From positions 1 through 64,000 of the forward strand of contig CADAND010000017.1 of assembly GCA_902789245.1 (NCBI GenBank): a DNA stretch of 64,000 nucleotides, given 5' to 3'. How positions within the stretch are numbered: the stretch's first letter is position 1; each line of letters opens with the position of its first letter. Shown piece by piece: positions 62,585-64,000 of the stretch. The notes under the pieces are model-generated. The model worked only from the letters and a program-made list of their open reading frames with translations, had not been told where the DNA came from and did no database searches. The DNA comes from an uncultured Bacteroidia bacterium. GTDB taxonomy: Bacteria; Bacteroidota; Bacteroidia; Bacteroidales; UBA932. Made by a program: the position numbers and the translations under genes.

Positions 62585-63925
62585 ATGAACAAGTTTACAC
62601 GATTCCTTCGTATCCTGGTAAATATGCGGGACCACGTGGACGTCGATGCGGCTGCGGTCAACATCCGCAACGGCATTCATTTCCGCGGTCCCAACGTCTA
62701 TATTCTCGCGTGCGCGATCGTCATCGCGTCGGTCGGCCTCAACCTCAACTCCATCCCGGTGATCATCGGCGCCATGCTCATCTCCCCGGTGATGGGCCCG
62801 ATCCTGGGCTTCGGTCTGGGCCTGGGCACCAACGATACGATGCTGGTCAAGGAGGCGCTCAAGAACTTCGCCGTCATGGTGGTGATCAGCATCCTCGCCT
62901 CGACGCTCTTCTACCTGCTCTCGCCGCTGGAGCTGGAGCACCAGACCGAGCTGCTGGCGCGCACCAACCCGACCCTCTACGACGTATTCATCGCCCTGTT
63001 CGGCGGTTTCGCCGGCATCCTGGAGAACTCCCGCAAAGAGAAGGGCGGCACCGTGATTCCGGGCGTGGCCATCGCCACCGCCCTCATGCCACCGCTGTGT
63101 ACGGTGGGCTACGGCATCGCGCACCTGGACTGGCACTTCATCGTCGGCGCCTTCTACCTCTTCATCATCAACACCGTCTTCATCACCCTGGCGACCTTCG
63201 TGTCGGTGCGCTACCTGCTGCACTTTACACCTGTTGGAGACGATGAGGCAAAGCGCCGGCGCAACGCCCGCTGGATTACCCTGATTCTCATCCTCCTCCT
63301 GGTTCCGAGCGTCTTCTCGGCCATCGAGATGATCAAGGACAACAATTTCGCCCGCAACGCCCGGCTCCTCGTCCAGCAGAACAAGAACCTGGGCAAGAGC
63401 TTCATCTACGACTATCACGCCGATGTCGAGAGCAAGCCTTCCACCATTGAGCTGTATCTGGCCGGCGAGAAGCTGGAATCCGCCGCCCGCGAGCGGCTCT
63501 ACCTGAATGCGGAGGAAATCGGCATCACGCGCGCCCAGATCATCATCCATGAGGACGCCGCCTTCCAGAACGAGATGATGTCCGAGTCGGAGCTCATCCG
63601 CGGCCTGATCGACGGCCACAACGACGAGATCCGGCGGCTGACCGGCCAGGTCGACTCGCTCTCGACGGCCATCGAGTTCTATAAGGCGCAGCAGCTGCCT
63701 TCCGAACTAATCACCCGCGAGATCGCCGCGCAGTATGACGGCGTGACCGAGGTCACGCTCACCCGCGGCCAGCGCGTAGGGGCCGCCAACGGCAAGGCCT
63801 CCCCCGCCATCGTCGCCATCGTCCACCGGGCCCAGCCGCTGCAGGACGCCGAGCGCGAGCGCATCGAGCAGTGGCTCCGCGTCCGCCTGGGCATCGAAGA
63901 CGTCACCGTCATCGGCACGAAATAA
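62585..63925 (+). CDS. DUF389 membrane protein
   Basis: A 446-residue inner-membrane protein. The DUF389 core spans about residues 20-230: NVYILACAIVIASVGLNLNS, VIIGAMLISPVMGPILGFGL and VIPGVAIATALMPPLCTVGY, with about six helices. The C-terminal 200 residues are soluble, beginning after a seventh helix (WITLILILLLVPSVFSAIEM), and contain the short coiled coil DGHNDEIRRLTGQVDSLSTA. The family is widespread and its transport function unproven. ATG 62585 is set by the -7 box upstream. A terminator follows. Confidence 0.9.
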   Translation: MNKFTRFLRILVNMRDHVDVDAAAVNIRNGIHFRGPNVYILACAIVIASVGLNLNSIPVIIGAMLISPVMGPILGFGLGLGTNDTMLVKEALKNFAVMVVISILASTLFYLLSPLELEHQTELLARTNPTLYDVFIALFGGFAGILENSRKEKGGTVIPGVAIATALMPPLCTVGYGIAHLDWHFIVGAFYLFIINTVFITLATFVSVRYLLHFTPVGDDEAKRRRNARWITLILILLLVPSVFSAIEMIKDNNFARNARLLVQQNKNLGKSFIYDYHADVESKPSTIELYLAGEKLESAARERLYLNAEEIGITRAQIIIHEDAAFQNEMMSESELIRGLIDGHNDEIRRLTGQVDSLSTAIEFYKAQQLPSELITREIAAQYDGVTEVTLTRGQRVGAANGKASPAIVAIVHRAQPLQDAERERIEQWLRVRLGIEDVTVIGTK

Positions 63926-63937
63926 ATACCGGGAACG

Positions 63938-63974
63938 AAAAGAGCCTGGAAGCGATTTGCTTCCAGGCTCTTTT
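63938..63974 (+). terminator. Terminator after the DUF389 gene
   Basis: AAAAGAGCCTGGAAGC and GCTTCCAGGCTCTTTT form a perfect 16-bp stem with a 5-nt loop and flanking T run. Confidence 0.95.
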
Positions 63975-64000
63975 CATTGCTATCTCGGAGCTCTGCGACC

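Overview
The window looks like a chromosomal segment of a high-GC member of the Bacteroidales. The evidence is the 16S rRNA signature, many promoters of the Bacteroidota form (TTTG, about 19 bp, TAnnTTTG), TonB-dependent receptor/DUF4249 partners, FISUMP-type lipoproteins and a Bacteroidota glycogen operon. Phylum and order are well supported. The genus, probably an uncultured gut lineage, is inference.

Layout. 1-1.42 kb: 16S rRNA on the minus strand, cut by the window start, behind two tandem promoters and a leader hairpin. 1.77-8.1 kb: groES-groEL, a SpoU methyltransferase, glyA, an outer-membrane protein, RNase HI and proC. 8.4-10.5 kb: a PspC-PadR-PspC envelope module. 10.5-14.8 kb: a Tat-exported dipeptide epimerase, then an accessory patch with remnants of a tyrosine recombinase, a serine recombinase and a YhcG-type nuclease, an ECF sigma operon, a small beta-barrel protein and tRNA-Ser(CGA). 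14.9-22.2 kb: tRNA-Val, MATE pump, outer-membrane protein, icd, a FISUMP lipoprotein, tRNA-Ser(UGA), and a large lipoprotein that resembles leukocidin-type pore formers. 22.2-30.3 kb: housekeeping genes (lspA, dksA-like, ileS, cvpA, tsaB, greA, HIT, a thioredoxin-fold lipoprotein).

30.3-41.6 kb is one compact minus-strand unit: xseA-xseB-glgB-debranching enzyme-GT4 synthase-GH57-glgP-ribF. It joins a complete glycogen synthesis and breakdown set to exonuclease VII and FAD synthesis. 41.7-49.7 kb is a plus-strand run: engB, prs, a Cys-rich small membrane protein, der, then hexuronate catabolism (kdgK-eda-ExuT-like transporter), an omega-amidase and a hydrolase lipoprotein. 49.9-52.6 kb: pnp and rpsO. 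52.7-59.1 kb: a four-gene TonB-receptor operon whose last gene fuses an MG2-like domain to a plug-like segment. 59.1-63.9 kb: a glycosyltransferase, a large EF-hand membrane protein and a DUF389 protein.

The most unusual points are: an 11-nt tandem duplication in the most conserved core of the 16S gene, with a diverged 5' end; partial copies of the 3' end of both tRNA-Ser genes about 170-180 bp downstream of each; a terminator-like hairpin in the greA leader; an rpsO frame with no usable start codon behind a perfect promoter; a palindrome-rich in-frame insert in ribF; and the TonB-operon, EF-hand and leukocidin-like proteins of unknown function.
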